Positions 33,027 through 42,012 of a stretch of DNA of 52,733 nucleotides are shown one piece after another. The DNA comes from Desulfococcus sp041737845 (GTDB lineage: Bacteria > Desulfobacterota > Desulfobacteria > Desulfobacterales > Desulfococcaceae). Both the position numbers and the translations under genes were made by a program. Below the pieces are notes generated by a model. It did no database searches and was not told the DNA's origin. It was given only the letters and a program-made list of their open reading frames with translations. Within the stretch, counting starts at the first letter, position 1; each line of letters opens with the position of its first letter. The stretch is from positions 1 to 52,733 of the forward strand of contig NZ_JBGSQX010000072.1 of the NCBI RefSeq assembly GCF_041737845.1, written 5' to 3'.

Positions 33027-36000
33027 GGATTCTCCGTCTCGACCTGATCGCCTTCGGCCCGTTCACGGATGCGACCCTCCGCTTTCGCGAGGAGACATCC
33101 GGGTTTCATCTGGTTTTCGGGCCCAACGAGGCCGGCAAGAGTTCGGCGCTCCGCGCCCTCCGCCAGATGCTCTTCGGCATTCCGGCCCGCACCGCCGACG
33201 ATTTCATCCACCCCTACGGAAAACTGCGCATCGGCGCCCTCATAGAGGGGCGCGACGGCAGGCGATTGGAAATCATCCGGCGCAAGGGCCGGGTCCACAC
33301 TCTCCGCGGTCCGGACGACATCGCCGTCGTTGAGGAGACACGCCTGCGGGGCTTGCTGGGGGGCGTGGACGAGGGCCTGTTCGCCACCCTGTTCGGCATC
33401 GACCACGCCGGCCTGGCCGACGGGGGGCGGGCCATCCTTCAGGGTACAGGGGATGCCGGCCAGATCCTCTTCGCCGCCGGCGCGGGCATCGCCGATTTTC
33501 GGAAGGTTCTGGGCGACCTCAAGACCGAAGCCGAAACCCTTTTCAAGCCGGGCGCCCAGAAGCCCGCCGTCAACGCCGGCCTCGCCGAACTCCAGAAGAT
33601 CCGGAAGGCCCTCCGGGAGGCCCAGCTTCCCGGCCAGGCCTGGGTTCTCCACGACCAGGCCTTCCGTGAAGCCATGGAGCGCAAGGCCCGGATCGAGGCG
33701 GACCTGGAGCGGGAAACGCGGCAGCGGAATCGGTTGATGCGCATCCGGGACGCCCTTCCGGCCATAGCCCGTCACAGGGAGCTGTCGGACCACTATGAAA
33801 CGGTCAAAACAGCCGTGCTGCTTCCCGTGGATTTCGGAGAACGGCATCTCTCGGCCGTCGAGGCCCTCCGCATCGCCGAAAGCCGCCAGTCCCGATCCCG
33901 GCAGCGGATCGAGGAGCTTCTTCGGGACCTGGAAGGGTTGACCGTCCCGGATGCCATGATCGACGCCGCCGAGGCCGTCGAAGCCCTGTTTCAGGAGGCC
34001 GGCAGCGTCCAGAAGGCGGCCTCGGACCGCCTGCGCCTCGAGGGGCTGCTTTCCAGCGCCCGCATCGAGGCCCGGGAGCGTCTCCGCGCCCTTGGCAGGG
34101 ACATCCCCCTGGAGCAGGCCGATGCCCTCCGCGTCAGGAAGCCCGCCGTCATCCGCATTCAGGAGCTGACCGCCCGGTATGAGCGGCTTCAGGCCCGAAG
34201 GGCGGGCATCGATGAAGAGATCGGGAAGCTCGCCCTCCGAACGGAGCGGCTGAAAATCGACATGGCCGACCTTCCCGCCCCCGTCGACCAGACGGATCTC
34301 AAACTGGCCATATCCGAGGCGGCGGCCTCTGCAGATCTCGAATCCCGGGCGGAGGCCCTTCAGCGGGAGCTTCATGACGCGGAAACCGGGCTGAAGATCG
34401 CCCTGTCGCGGCTTCCCCTGTGGACGGGCCCGCCCGAGGCCCTCGAACGGCTGCCCCTCCCCTCGACGGAAACCGTGGACGCATTCGAACTGCGCCTCCG
34501 TTCGGTCGAAGACCGCCTGGCAAAGCATCGGGCCGAGGCGGCATCCCTGGCCGACCGCCTCGGGGAGATCGACGCGGAACTCCGCAGGCTCGCCCTCTCG
34601 GGCGGTGTCCCCACGGAGGCGGATCTCACCGACGCCAGGAGCCGAAGGGACCAGGCCTGGCGTGACCTCCGCAGGGCGTGGGAAACACACCGCCCCATCC
34701 ACGGAGAGGCGGGGGCTGCCCGGGGTTTCGATGGATCCGTCGGCCGCGGGGCCGACCAATTTGAAGCCCTGGTCCGCGACGCCGACGACCTGTCGGACCG
34801 GCTTCGCCGGGAGGCCGAGCGGGTGGCCGCCAAGGCCTCCCTTCTCGCCGAACAGGAGCGACTTTTGGCCCGCAGCCGGCAGGCCGGGATCGCCGCCGAG
34901 GCTGTTGCGGCGGAATCCGCCGAAGCCCATGGCGCATGGATCGGCCTCTGGAAAGGCGCCGGAATCCATCCCCTCTCCCCGCGGGAGATGCGGGGATGGC
35001 TCCTCCGCCAGGCGGACCTGGCGAACCGGATCGCAGGCATCCGGGATCGCAGGGCTCAAACCAACGCGCTCCTCCGGCAGATCGGCCAATACCGGGAAGC
35101 CGTCGCCGCCCGCCTCGATCCCCCTGTCGCCGCAGGAGATCCCCCGCCGAGGCTGTCCCGCCTCCTGGCGCAGGCCAGGGCTGCCGTATCCCGGAATGAA
35201 TCCGTCGAGGCCCGAAAAACCAAGCTGTCTGAAGACCTGAACCAGCGCATGGAGGAGCTCCGGGAAGCCCGCAAGCGCGAGGAACGAACGGCCGAGGACC
35301 AGGCCGCCTGGCGGCGCCAGTGGGAGGAGGCCGTCCGTCCCCTGGGGCTGGACGGCGGCGCATCCCCGGCCCAGGCCAACAGCATCCTGTCGGAGATGAA
35401 TCTTCTTTTCGAAAAAATCCGGGACGCCGATATCCTGGCGGCGCGCATCCGCGGCATCGACCGGGATATGGCGGCATTTGCGGAAAAGGTCCGGGATGCC
35501 GCTGCATCTCAGGCGCCGGACCTGCTTGGCCTGACGCCGACGCAGGCGGTCCGGGAACTCCACACCCGGCTTGCCCACGCCCTCAGGATCAAGGCTGCCC
35601 GGGAAGGGACAGAAAGACAGCTCGCACAGGAGCGCGACGCCCTCCGGGAGGCTTCCGAACAGATCCAGCGGGCAACCTCCCATCTCGACATCCTCTGCCG
35701 GGAAGCCGGCTGCGACGGCATGGATGGACTCCGGGGCGCCGAGGCGAGGTCCGAGGCGCGGCGGCGCACCGAAGCCGACCTGGAGCGGACAGCGGCCCAG
35801 CTGCGGTCTCTCAGCGGGGGCCGGCCCCTCGGCGCGTTCATCGCGGACGCCTCGTCGGTGGACCCGGACACGTTGGACCTTCAACTCACCCGGATGACCG
35901 AGTCCCTGGCACGGCTGGATCAGGAAAAATCCGATCTGGATCAGGCCATCGGCGGGCATCGAACGGAACTCGCCAAGATGGACGGCGGACATCAGGCGGC

Positions 36001-36565
36001 GGACCTGGCCGAGCAGGGCCAGGCGCTCATCGCAGCCATCCGGGGGGACGCCCTGCGGTTTCTGCGCCTAAAACTGGCCGGGGCACTGCTCAACCGGGCC
36101 ATGGAGCGGTATCGCGAAAAAAACCAGGGGCCCATCGTCCGGCGCGCCGCCACGCTCTTTTCGCGGATGACCCTGGGCTCTTTTGAGGGGCTGCGGCTCG
36201 AGGTGGACGAAACCAACACAGTGGTGATCGCGGGGGTCCGCCCCGGCGGCAGGGAGGCGGTCCACGTTTCCGGCATGAGCGACGGCACCGCCGATCAGCT
36301 CTATCTCGCCATCCGCCTGGCCAGCCTCGAGGCCTTCCTCAAAAACAACGCACCCCTCCCCTTCATCGTGGATGACATCCTCGTCCAGTTCGACGACCGC
36401 CGGGCCGGGGCCACCCTGGAGGCCCTCCTCGAACTCTCCCGGGAGACCCAGGTCATCTTCTTTACCCATCACCGCCATCTGGTGGAGCTGGCCCGGTCCC
36501 GCCTGGACGGCGGGATGGACATCCTTACCATAGAGCCCGGGGCCGGAGACCCCGCCGCCGGATGA
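33023..36565 (+). CDS. YhaN/SbcC-like SMC-type ATPase
   Basis: The 1180-aa protein has an ABC-ATPase split by a long coiled coil. Walker A is GPNEAGKSSALRALRQMLFG near residue 35. Charged Ala/Arg/Glu-rich helices span about residues 200-1000. The ABC signature-like VSGMSDGTADQLYLAIRL is near 1095, and Walker B is PFIVDDILVQFDDRR near 1120. The opening IRRKGRVHTLRG and the early GIDHAGLADGGRAIL match the YhaN type (AAA_27). No Rad50-type CxxC zinc hook is obvious in the coil. It overlaps its nuclease partner by four bases. The 36 bases to the convergent purH show no strong terminator. Confidence 0.9.
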   Translation: MRILRLDLIAFGPFTDATLRFREETSGFHLVFGPNEAGKSSALRALRQMLFGIPARTADDFIHPYGKLRIGALIEGRDGRRLEIIRRKGRVHTLRGPDDIAVVEETRLRGLLGGVDEGLFATLFGIDHAGLADGGRAILQGTGDAGQILFAAGAGIADFRKVLGDLKTEAETLFKPGAQKPAVNAGLAELQKIRKALREAQLPGQAWVLHDQAFREAMERKARIEADLERETRQRNRLMRIRDALPAIARHRELSDHYETVKTAVLLPVDFGERHLSAVEALRIAESRQSRSRQRIEELLRDLEGLTVPDAMIDAAEAVEALFQEAGSVQKAASDRLRLEGLLSSARIEARERLRALGRDIPLEQADALRVRKPAVIRIQELTARYERLQARRAGIDEEIGKLALRTERLKIDMADLPAPVDQTDLKLAISEAAASADLESRAEALQRELHDAETGLKIALSRLPLWTGPPEALERLPLPSTETVDAFELRLRSVEDRLAKHRAEAASLADRLGEIDAELRRLALSGGVPTEADLTDARSRRDQAWRDLRRAWETHRPIHGEAGAARGFDGSVGRGADQFEALVRDADDLSDRLRREAERVAAKASLLAEQERLLARSRQAGIAAEAVAAESAEAHGAWIGLWKGAGIHPLSPREMRGWLLRQADLANRIAGIRDRRAQTNALLRQIGQYREAVAARLDPPVAAGDPPPRLSRLLAQARAAVSRNESVEARKTKLSEDLNQRMEELREARKREERTAEDQAAWRRQWEEAVRPLGLDGGASPAQANSILSEMNLLFEKIRDADILAARIRGIDRDMAAFAEKVRDAAASQAPDLLGLTPTQAVRELHTRLAHALRIKAAREGTERQLAQERDALREASEQIQRATSHLDILCREAGCDGMDGLRGAEARSEARRRTEADLERTAAQLRSLSGGRPLGAFIADASSVDPDTLDLQLTRMTESLARLDQEKSDLDQAIGGHRTELAKMDGGHQAADLAEQGQALIAAIRGDALRFLRLKLAGALLNRAMERYREKNQGPIVRRAATLFSRMTLGSFEGLRLEVDETNTVVIAGVRPGGREAVHVSGMSDGTADQLYLAIRLASLEAFLKNNAPLPFIVDDILVQFDDRRAGATLEALLELSRETQVIFFTHHRHLVELARSRLDGGMDILTIEPGAGDPAAG

Positions 36566-36601
36566 CGCCCCGTCGGCCCCTGGATGCCCCGGGATGCAAA
36601 T

Positions 36602-37852
36602 TTAATGTTTGAAACTTCTCTGGCCGGTGTAGACCATGGTCACATCCGCCTCGTTGCAGGCCTCGATGACCTGGTGGTCGTTGGATGATCCGCCGGGCTG
36701 GACCACGGCCGTCACCCCTTCCCGGATGCCGACATCGATGCCGTCCCGGAACGGGAAAAAAGCGTCGCTGACCATGGCGGCCCCGATGAGCCCCCCTCTC
36801 TCGGCCGCGACCCGCCCATCAATCTCGGCCTTTTTGTCCGGTTCCCACAAATCATTGTAGGGAATGCCCCAGGCCTCGAAGCAATAGCGGTCGGCCAGCT
36901 TTCGATAGGCCTTGTCCCGCGCGATCTCGGCCACGCCGACGCGGTCCTGCTCTCCCGTGCCGATGCCCACGGTCGCGAGGCCCTTGACGTAAATCACGGA
37001 ATTGGAGGTGATGCCCGACTCCACCAGCCAGCCGAAGAGCAGGTCTTCATACTCCCCGGGGGTCGGCGCCCGGCGGACCCGGTAGGTCTTCCCCTGGTGC
37101 TCGCACTCGGCAAGCTTGAAATCCGCAGGGGTCCTCGCCTCCGGAACAAACGACCACTGGACGATATGGCCGCCGTCGATCAGGCTCTTGAATTCCACGA
37201 ACCGTTTGCCGATGAAGGTCTGGAGGCGGGCGATATTGCCGATGCGGATGACGCGGAGGTTCTTTCGCCGCCCCAGGATCGCAAGAACACCTTCCTCGAA
37301 ATCGGGGGCGACCACGACCTCGGCATACTGGTCGGAGACCGCCTCGGCCGTGGCCCTGTCCACCGGCCGGTTGAGGGCGATGCAGCCGCCGAAGGCGGCC
37401 ACCCGGTCGGCCATGTGGGCCCGGGCGTAGGCATCCGCCAGGGTGTCCGCCTGGGCCACGCCGCAGGGGTTGTTGTGCTTGACGATCACGGCGGAGGGCT
37501 TGCCGTCGAGATACCTGAGAATATTCAGGGCATTGTCCGCATCGGTCAGGTTGGTCTTGCCGGGGTGCTTCCCCGACTGGAGCAGTTCGATGTCGGAGGC
37601 CAGATACTGCCCCGGCAGGATGGTCCGGATTTCCCCCAGCATCAGGTTGCCGTTGACAAGGCGATAGAGCGCCGCTTCCTGGCCGGGGTTTTCGCCGTAG
37701 CGCAGCCCCTTCTGAACGCCGTCGATGGTCCACAGGACCTTCTCATAGAAGAGGGTTTGACGCCGGCCCCCCTCCACGAAACTGATCTCCATGTCGGGCG
37801 GGAAATGGTCCTCGATGATGGTCTGATACATTTTCTTGAGATTTTCTGCCAT
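36602..37852 (-). CDS. purH: AICAR transformylase, stand-alone (PurH C-domain type)
   Basis: The 416-aa protein converts AICAR plus 10-formyl-tetrahydrofolate to FAICAR in purine synthesis. It begins MAENLKKMYQTIIEDHFPPD behind AAGGAG and has the catalytic VKHNNPCGVA near residue 125, then SDAFFPFRDGIDVGIREG and VVQPGGSSNDHQVIEACNEA at the end. The N-terminal IMP cyclohydrolase (MGS-like) domain of bifunctional PurH is absent, and a 34-residue upstream extension is non-homologous and rejected. IMP cyclohydrolase must be encoded elsewhere. Confidence 0.92.
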   Translation of the reverse strand: MAENLKKMYQTIIEDHFPPDMEISFVEGGRRQTLFYEKVLWTIDGVQKGLRYGENPGQEAALYRLVNGNLMLGEIRTILPGQYLASDIELLQSGKHPGKTNLTDADNALNILRYLDGKPSAVIVKHNNPCGVAQADTLADAYARAHMADRVAAFGGCIALNRPVDRATAEAVSDQYAEVVVAPDFEEGVLAILGRRKNLRVIRIGNIARLQTFIGKRFVEFKSLIDGGHIVQWSFVPEARTPADFKLAECEHQGKTYRVRRAPTPGEYEDLLFGWLVESGITSNSVIYVKGLATVGIGTGEQDRVGVAEIARDKAYRKLADRYCFEAWGIPYNDLWEPDKKAEIDGRVAAERGGLIGAAMVSDAFFPFRDGIDVGIREGVTAVVQPGGSSNDHQVIEACNEADVTMVYTGQRSFKH

Positions 37853-37950
37853 ACATGTCTCCTTGCCTGGCGGCTTCGCTTCCGCCGGGGTGAAAGGCGC
37901 GTCACGCCCGGGCCTGAAATGCCCGTCGATGGGGCGGCGGGGGCAGCCCC

Positions 37951-39210
37951 TCATCGGACCGGGGGGGGCGCCGGATCCAGGGGAAGCCGGACGATGAATG
38001 TGGTTCCTTCACCCACCCGGGAGTCAAAGGTCAGGCGTCCGCCCAGCCTGTCGACGATAACCGACCGTGAAATGGCAAGCCCCTGACCGGTTCCCCGGCC
38101 CACTTCCTTGGTGGTGAAAAACGGGTCGAATATTTTCGGACGGATCATGTCGGGAATGCCGGTTCCGTTGTCCTGGACACGGACCTCGACATGGTTTTCC
38201 ATTCTACGGGTGACGATGGAGATGATGCCGCGTTCGGCATCGGGATCCTTGTCGATCCGCTCTTCAATGGCATGGGCCGCATTGACGATCAGGTTCAGGA
38301 CCACCTGGTTGAATTCGCCCTGAATGCAGGGGACCAGCGGCAGATCCGGCTCGAGATCCAGCCGGATATCCGCCACGCGGGTCCATTGATTCTGGGTGAC
38401 CCGTATCGTGTTGGAGACGGCCTCGTTGATGTTCATGGGGGCGATCTGGCGGTTGCCGGGATGGGTGAACTCCCTCATGGACCGGACAATCTCCGTGACG
38501 TGCGCCACCCCTTCGATAGACTCCCGGACGGCGCGCGGGATTTCCTCCAGGATGTAGGCAAGGTCGATCTCGTTTTCGATATCCCTGACCTCCCGGAAGA
38601 GGGGCTGGACGGCGCCGATCCCGGCAATTCGGCTTTCCAGGCTTCCGTAAGCCTTCAGCAGGTTCACAATCCCCGCAAAGGATTCCTGGAGGAACAGGGT
38701 GTTATACTGCAGGTACTGCATGGGGGTATTGATTTCGTGGGCGATTCCCGCCGACAAGGTCCCCAGAGAGGCCAGCTTTTCAGAATGGAGGAGCTGGGAG
38801 GTCGTCGATTTCAGGTCGTCTTCGAGCTTGAGGACGCGCTGCCCCGAGCGGATCCGGGCCTTCAGCTCATAGGGGTCGTAGGGTTTGGTCATATAGTCGT
38901 CCGCGCCCGCGTTCAGCCCCTCCACGATGTCCGACTTCTGATCGTTGCTGGTCAGCAGAATAACATAGACGTATTCAGGCAGCTTCTCCTCCCGAATCTT
39001 CCGGCAGAGGGTCAGGCCGTCGATCTTGGGCATCATCCAGTCCAGGATGGCCAGCCTGGCCTCGTTGTTTCGAATGGCCTCCCATGCCTTCAGGCCGTTC
39101 TCGCACGAAATGACCTGGTGCCCCAGCTTCTCGAGCATCTTGTGAAGTATCCGGCGCGCAACAAAATCATCCTCCGCAATCAGTATGTTCATCCCCCGGG
39201 ACGTCTCCAT
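37951..39210 (-). CDS. Hybrid receiver-histidine kinase
   Basis: The 419-aa protein has an N-terminal receiver (AEDDFVARRIL, phospho-Asp in AILDWMMPKIDGL, Lys in DDYMTKPYDP). A short coiled linker leads to a HisKA-type dimerisation helix with the phospho-His in GIAHEINTPMQYL. The HATPase domain has N-box NQVVLNLIVNAAHAI, DNGTGIP and GRGTGQGLAISRSVI. No membrane segment or sensor domain is seen, so it is cytoplasmic and probably receives phosphate or input through its receiver. The target is unknown. The gap to purH is 98 bases. Confidence 0.92.
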   Translation of the reverse strand: METSRGMNILIAEDDFVARRILHKMLEKLGHQVISCENGLKAWEAIRNNEARLAILDWMMPKIDGLTLCRKIREEKLPEYVYVILLTSNDQKSDIVEGLNAGADDYMTKPYDPYELKARIRSGQRVLKLEDDLKSTTSQLLHSEKLASLGTLSAGIAHEINTPMQYLQYNTLFLQESFAGIVNLLKAYGSLESRIAGIGAVQPLFREVRDIENEIDLAYILEEIPRAVRESIEGVAHVTEIVRSMREFTHPGNRQIAPMNINEAVSNTIRVTQNQWTRVADIRLDLEPDLPLVPCIQGEFNQVVLNLIVNAAHAIEERIDKDPDAERGIISIVTRRMENHVEVRVQDNGTGIPDMIRPKIFDPFFTTKEVGRGTGQGLAISRSVIVDRLGGRLTFDSRVGEGTTFIVRLPLDPAPPPVR

Positions 39211-39548
39211 TTCAATTCGTGGTGGAAAGCATCATCGATTGAACGCCGCGTCCAACCGCATCAAACGACTTTCAATTTTCTAACAGACGGCCTCATTCCG
39301 GTCAAGTCGCGGATCTCCTTTCCGATATTTTTCTTCCGCCCAGGGCCTGAAGGTCGCGCCGAGCCGGCAATGCCCCAGGCCCCCCCCTTTACGATGCCTG
39401 AAATCCGAACCCGACGCGGCGCACGGCTTTTCCTTTTAGAAAAACTGTGCTATCCGTAGGGTCGCAGGGGCCGCCCTGCCTGCTTTCTTTTCGGCGATGA
39501 TTCAGATACCGACCGGGTGCGCCCGATCAAGATGACGGATGGGGATAC
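39211..39548. other. Divergent intergenic region, no gene seen
   Basis: This 338-base gap lies between the kinase (minus) and the mazG-like gene (plus). A 6-bp hairpin (GCAGGG-GCCG-CCCTGC, 39464-39479) followed by a T-rich run is the only structure noted. It could be a weak terminator or attenuator. Confidence 0.4.
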
Positions 39549-39917
39549 ATGACGGCGACAAGCATCGATGCCTACCAGGCCATGGTGGATGACTGGGTTC
39601 GGACCTTCGGGGTCCGCTACTTCTCCGAGCTGACCAACCTCGCCCAACTGGTCGAAGAGGTCGGCGAGGTCGCCCGGATCATGTCCCGCGTATTCGGGGA
39701 CCAGAGCTTCAAAGGCGCCTGCGGGGAAACGCCGCATGCTCCGATGGAAACCCATATGGACGGCCTCGCGGATGAACTTGCGGATGTGATGTTCGTGCTC
39801 GTCTGCATCGCCAACCAGACCGGCATCAACCTCACGGATGCCCTTCAAAAAAACCTCGAAAAGAAAACCCGACGCGATGCAAACCGACACCGGAACAACC
39901 CGAAGCTCCAAGGCTGA
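39549..39917 (+). CDS. MazG-like nucleotide pyrophosphohydrolase
   Basis: The 122-aa product has the all-alpha NTP-PPase metal motifs EEVGEVARIM and DELADVMFVLVCIA (the EExxE..ExxD pattern), with the usual single-domain size. Such enzymes hydrolyse (d)NTPs to monophosphates for pool sanitation. It begins MTATSIDAYQAMVDDWVRTF. Its end overlaps the next gene by about 41 bases in another frame. Confidence 0.88.
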   Translation: MTATSIDAYQAMVDDWVRTFGVRYFSELTNLAQLVEEVGEVARIMSRVFGDQSFKGACGETPHAPMETHMDGLADELADVMFVLVCIANQTGINLTDALQKNLEKKTRRDANRHRNNPKLQG

Positions 39918-40437
39918 AACGAAAAGCAGCCCTCACGCCAGGCTGTGGACGCACCTTCGCTCGTGGTTTCTGGGCGGGGTGGTCATCCTTGCCGCCGCCG
40001 GCATCCTGGGCGGGTGCGCCGCCCTGGGCAAACGGCTTGAGACGCCGCGCATTTCCCTCAGCCGGATCGAGGTGGAGAGCGCGACCTTTTTCGAGATGGT
40101 CATGGGCGTGACCCTTCGCATCTTCAACACCAACGATGTGCCGCTGACCCTGAAGGGCGCGGACGTCAGCCTCGAGGTCAACGGGAAGGCCTTTGCCCGG
40201 GGCGTCTCACCGATCGAGACGACCCTGCCCGCCTACGGCACCACCCTTGTCCCCATGACCCTCTATTCCTCGACGATGGACATGGTCGAGGGGTTCGTAA
40301 AAATGAAAAACCGGGACGCCCTCAAATACCGCGTTTACGGCAGCGTCCGCATCGAGGGTGGATTCCTTCTCCCGTCCTCCCTTCCCTTCTCGTCGGAGGG
40401 CGAGCTGTCCCTGGACGAACTCCAGCCGGAGAAATAA
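39877..40437 (+). CDS. LEA14/WHy-domain lipoprotein
   Basis: The product (186 aa from ATG 39877; an ATG at 39838 is also possible) has an N-terminal charged region and then a hydrophobic segment FLGGVVILAAAGILGGC. The cysteine is in a lipobox-like context (LGGC), so a membrane-anchored lipoprotein is likely. The soluble domain has the WHy/LEA14 pattern: MGVTLRIFNTNDVPLTLKGA, SLEVNGKAFARG, TTLPAYGTTLVPMTL. Such domains stabilise or bind proteins under stress; the partner is unknown. The start lies inside the mazG-like gene. Confidence 0.8.
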   Translation: MQTDTGTTRSSKAETKSSPHARLWTHLRSWFLGGVVILAAAGILGGCAALGKRLETPRISLSRIEVESATFFEMVMGVTLRIFNTNDVPLTLKGADVSLEVNGKAFARGVSPIETTLPAYGTTLVPMTLYSSTMDMVEGFVKMKNRDALKYRVYGSVRIEGGFLLPSSLPFSSEGELSLDELQPEK

Positions 40438-40459
40438 CCGGCATCTCATCCCGAAGGAT

Positions 40460-40485
40460 CCCCCGGGCGGCCGCACCGCCGGGGG
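40460..40485. terminator. GC hairpin between the LEA14-like and winged-helix genes
   Basis: CCCCCGGGCGG and CCGCCGGGGG pair (one bulged base) around CCGCA between convergent genes. No T-run follows, so termination is only likely. Confidence 0.45.
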
Positions 40486-40513
40486 TTCGACCCATCGGAC
40501 CGCTGGTGTCCTG

Positions 40514-40690
40514 CTACTCCTCCGCGGGGGCGTAGTAGCACCGTTTGGGGGAGATCACCCTGCCCTGCTTCTTCAGTTTGGCAATCACCTTGGAGACCTC
40601 CGCGCCGTCCATGCCGACGGCCTCCGCAATGTCGCCCGGCCTCACCGGCTTCCCCGCTTTTTTGATGGCCTCCAGTATCTTATCTTCCAT
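40514..40690 (-). CDS. Small winged-helix protein (58 aa)
   Basis: The ATG at 40688-40690 follows AAGGAG by seven bases. The product begins MEDKILEAIKKAGKPVRPG, continues DIAEAVGMDGAEVSKVIAKL, and ends RVISPKRCYYAPAEE. This is a compact winged helix: helix 1, an HTH with recognition helix EVSKVIAKLKKQG, and a beta-wing. Such mini-regulators occur in anaerobes next to redox genes. It lies about 195 bases downstream of the frhB-like stop (the two are on the same strand), beyond the operon terminator. Confidence 0.82.
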   Translation of the reverse strand: MEDKILEAIKKAGKPVRPGDIAEAVGMDGAEVSKVIAKLKKQGRVISPKRCYYAPAEE

Positions 40691-40811
40691 GGTTCCGCTC
40701 CTTCCGACCGTTCATCCACACCGCATTCCACGGAGATTCGGAAAGCCCCCGGCACCCTGCTCATCCAGCGCCCATGTTCCCAATCCCCATGATGTCGGGG
40801 CGTCATCCGCC

Positions 40812-40856
40812 AAAAAAAGGGTTGCGGCCCCCGAGACGTCGGGAAAGGCCGCAACC
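40812..40856 (-). terminator. Rho-independent terminator of the hdr-met operon
   Basis: On the minus strand a 10-bp stem GGTTGCGGCC/GGCCGCAACC encloses a smaller stem (CCCGA/TCGGG) and is followed by CTTTTTTT. It sits 30 bases after the frhB-like stop and closes the operon. Confidence 0.9.
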
Positions 40857-40885
40857 TAGAAAAGGGACGGCGCCGGCTATCCGAC

Positions 40886-42004
40886 TCAGCCCCGCCCGCC
40901 TCGCTGCGAGCGGACAAGGGAGTCGTGCATCCGCTTGGAGTAGGCTTTTTTCTTCATCGATTTGTCCCGGATCCGGTCCCGGATTTCCGTGGTCATCTCG
41001 GGTCGATTGGAGACATCATAGAGCTCCAGGGTGTTGCCCCTGGCATCGGCCATGATGGCGCGCCCGATGGGCGAGCGGGTGATCACGGTGGTCCACCCCT
41101 CCTCCGCGCCGATGCCGCCGAAGGAGACGTCGGCATACTCGGAGGCATAGTCCGGGCAGAAACGGCAGGCGTAGCGCTTCATAAAATCGATGCCCTCCAG
41201 GGGAACCGTTTTGAGGCGGCCCGAGGTCAGATGGATCATCAGCTCGTCCTTGATGTTGATCTTCCGGACATCGGACCAGGCGATCCCCGCAATCTCCTCC
41301 AGTTTCTTCCGCTCCTCCTCGTCGAAGATGTAATTGCCCGAGCAGAAGAGACCCAGGGTGATCTTGATGCTGTCGGACGGAACGATGCTCATGGCCTCCA
41401 TCTTCCGGAGGGTCTTGATCTGGCAGGGGGTTCCCACCAGGGCGACCCGCCGGAGCCCTTTCTGCATCATGGGCCGGAATTCCTGGACCGACGGGGAATA
41501 GGTGGAATAGTCATGCCCGAAATGCTTGACCCCGTGGGAGCTGTCGAAATAGAACCCCGCCGAATCGATGATCTCCTGGCGTGTCGTCGCCAGCATGGGA
41601 TCCCGCTCGAAAGGCCCGGTCTGTCGGGTCACGATGGCGCCGTCGATGTGCCCCCGGTCGAACAGGTGGACCAGAAGGGCCGTCACCACGCCGCCGTCCG
41701 TGGCCTTGGCGCGGATTGTCGGGTCAAGGGCCCGCGCCGTCATGGTTTCGATGATATGGCCCATGGGCGGCGTCCAGCCGGACACCTTTTTCGTCTCCTC
41801 CTGGTATTCATCGATTTCCGGGCAGATGGAATAGCACAGGCCGCATTCGATGCACTTTTCACGGTCCGCGTACTGGGGGGAGCCGTCGTCTCCGAGCTTC
41901 AGGGCGCCATAGTTGATCGAAGTACAGAAGGTCACGCATCCGCCGCACCGGTGGCACAGGCCGGGCTCTTGAACTTCGTCTATCAGGTCGTTAAAGGTCT
42001 TCAT
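40886..42004 (-). CDS. FrhB-like (coenzyme F420/flavin) iron-sulfur oxidoreductase subunit
   Basis: The 372-aa protein begins MKTFNDLIDEVQEPGLCHRC behind AGGAGG. Two ferredoxin-type clusters are at the N-terminus (CHRCGGCVTFC and CIECGLCYSICPE). The FrhB_FdhB N- and C-domains follow, with KATDGGVVTALLVHLFDRG, LVGTPCQIKTLRKM and YACRFCPDYASEYADVSFGG. Family members carry FAD and pass electrons to or from F420 or ferredoxin. As the last gene of the hdr-met operon it probably couples the complex to a further carrier. F420 dependence is not shown by the sequence. Confidence 0.9.
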   Translation of the reverse strand: MKTFNDLIDEVQEPGLCHRCGGCVTFCTSINYGALKLGDDGSPQYADREKCIECGLCYSICPEIDEYQEETKKVSGWTPPMGHIIETMTARALDPTIRAKATDGGVVTALLVHLFDRGHIDGAIVTRQTGPFERDPMLATTRQEIIDSAGFYFDSSHGVKHFGHDYSTYSPSVQEFRPMMQKGLRRVALVGTPCQIKTLRKMEAMSIVPSDSIKITLGLFCSGNYIFDEEERKKLEEIAGIAWSDVRKINIKDELMIHLTSGRLKTVPLEGIDFMKRYACRFCPDYASEYADVSFGGIGAEEGWTTVITRSPIGRAIMADARGNTLELYDVSNRPEMTTEIRDRIRDKSMKKKAYSKRMHDSLVRSQRGGRG

Positions 42005-42012
42005 GGTTCCTC

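Noticed and set aside
32657..35992. An 1111-codon minus-strand open frame opposite the YhaO/YhaN pair
   Set aside because: Antisense shadow. The plus strand has Walker A, signature and Walker B motifs, and the minus-strand translation has none.
37853..37954. A 34-residue N-terminal extension of the AICAR transformylase
   Set aside because: It is not homologous to PurH, and AAGGAG precedes the ATG at 37852.
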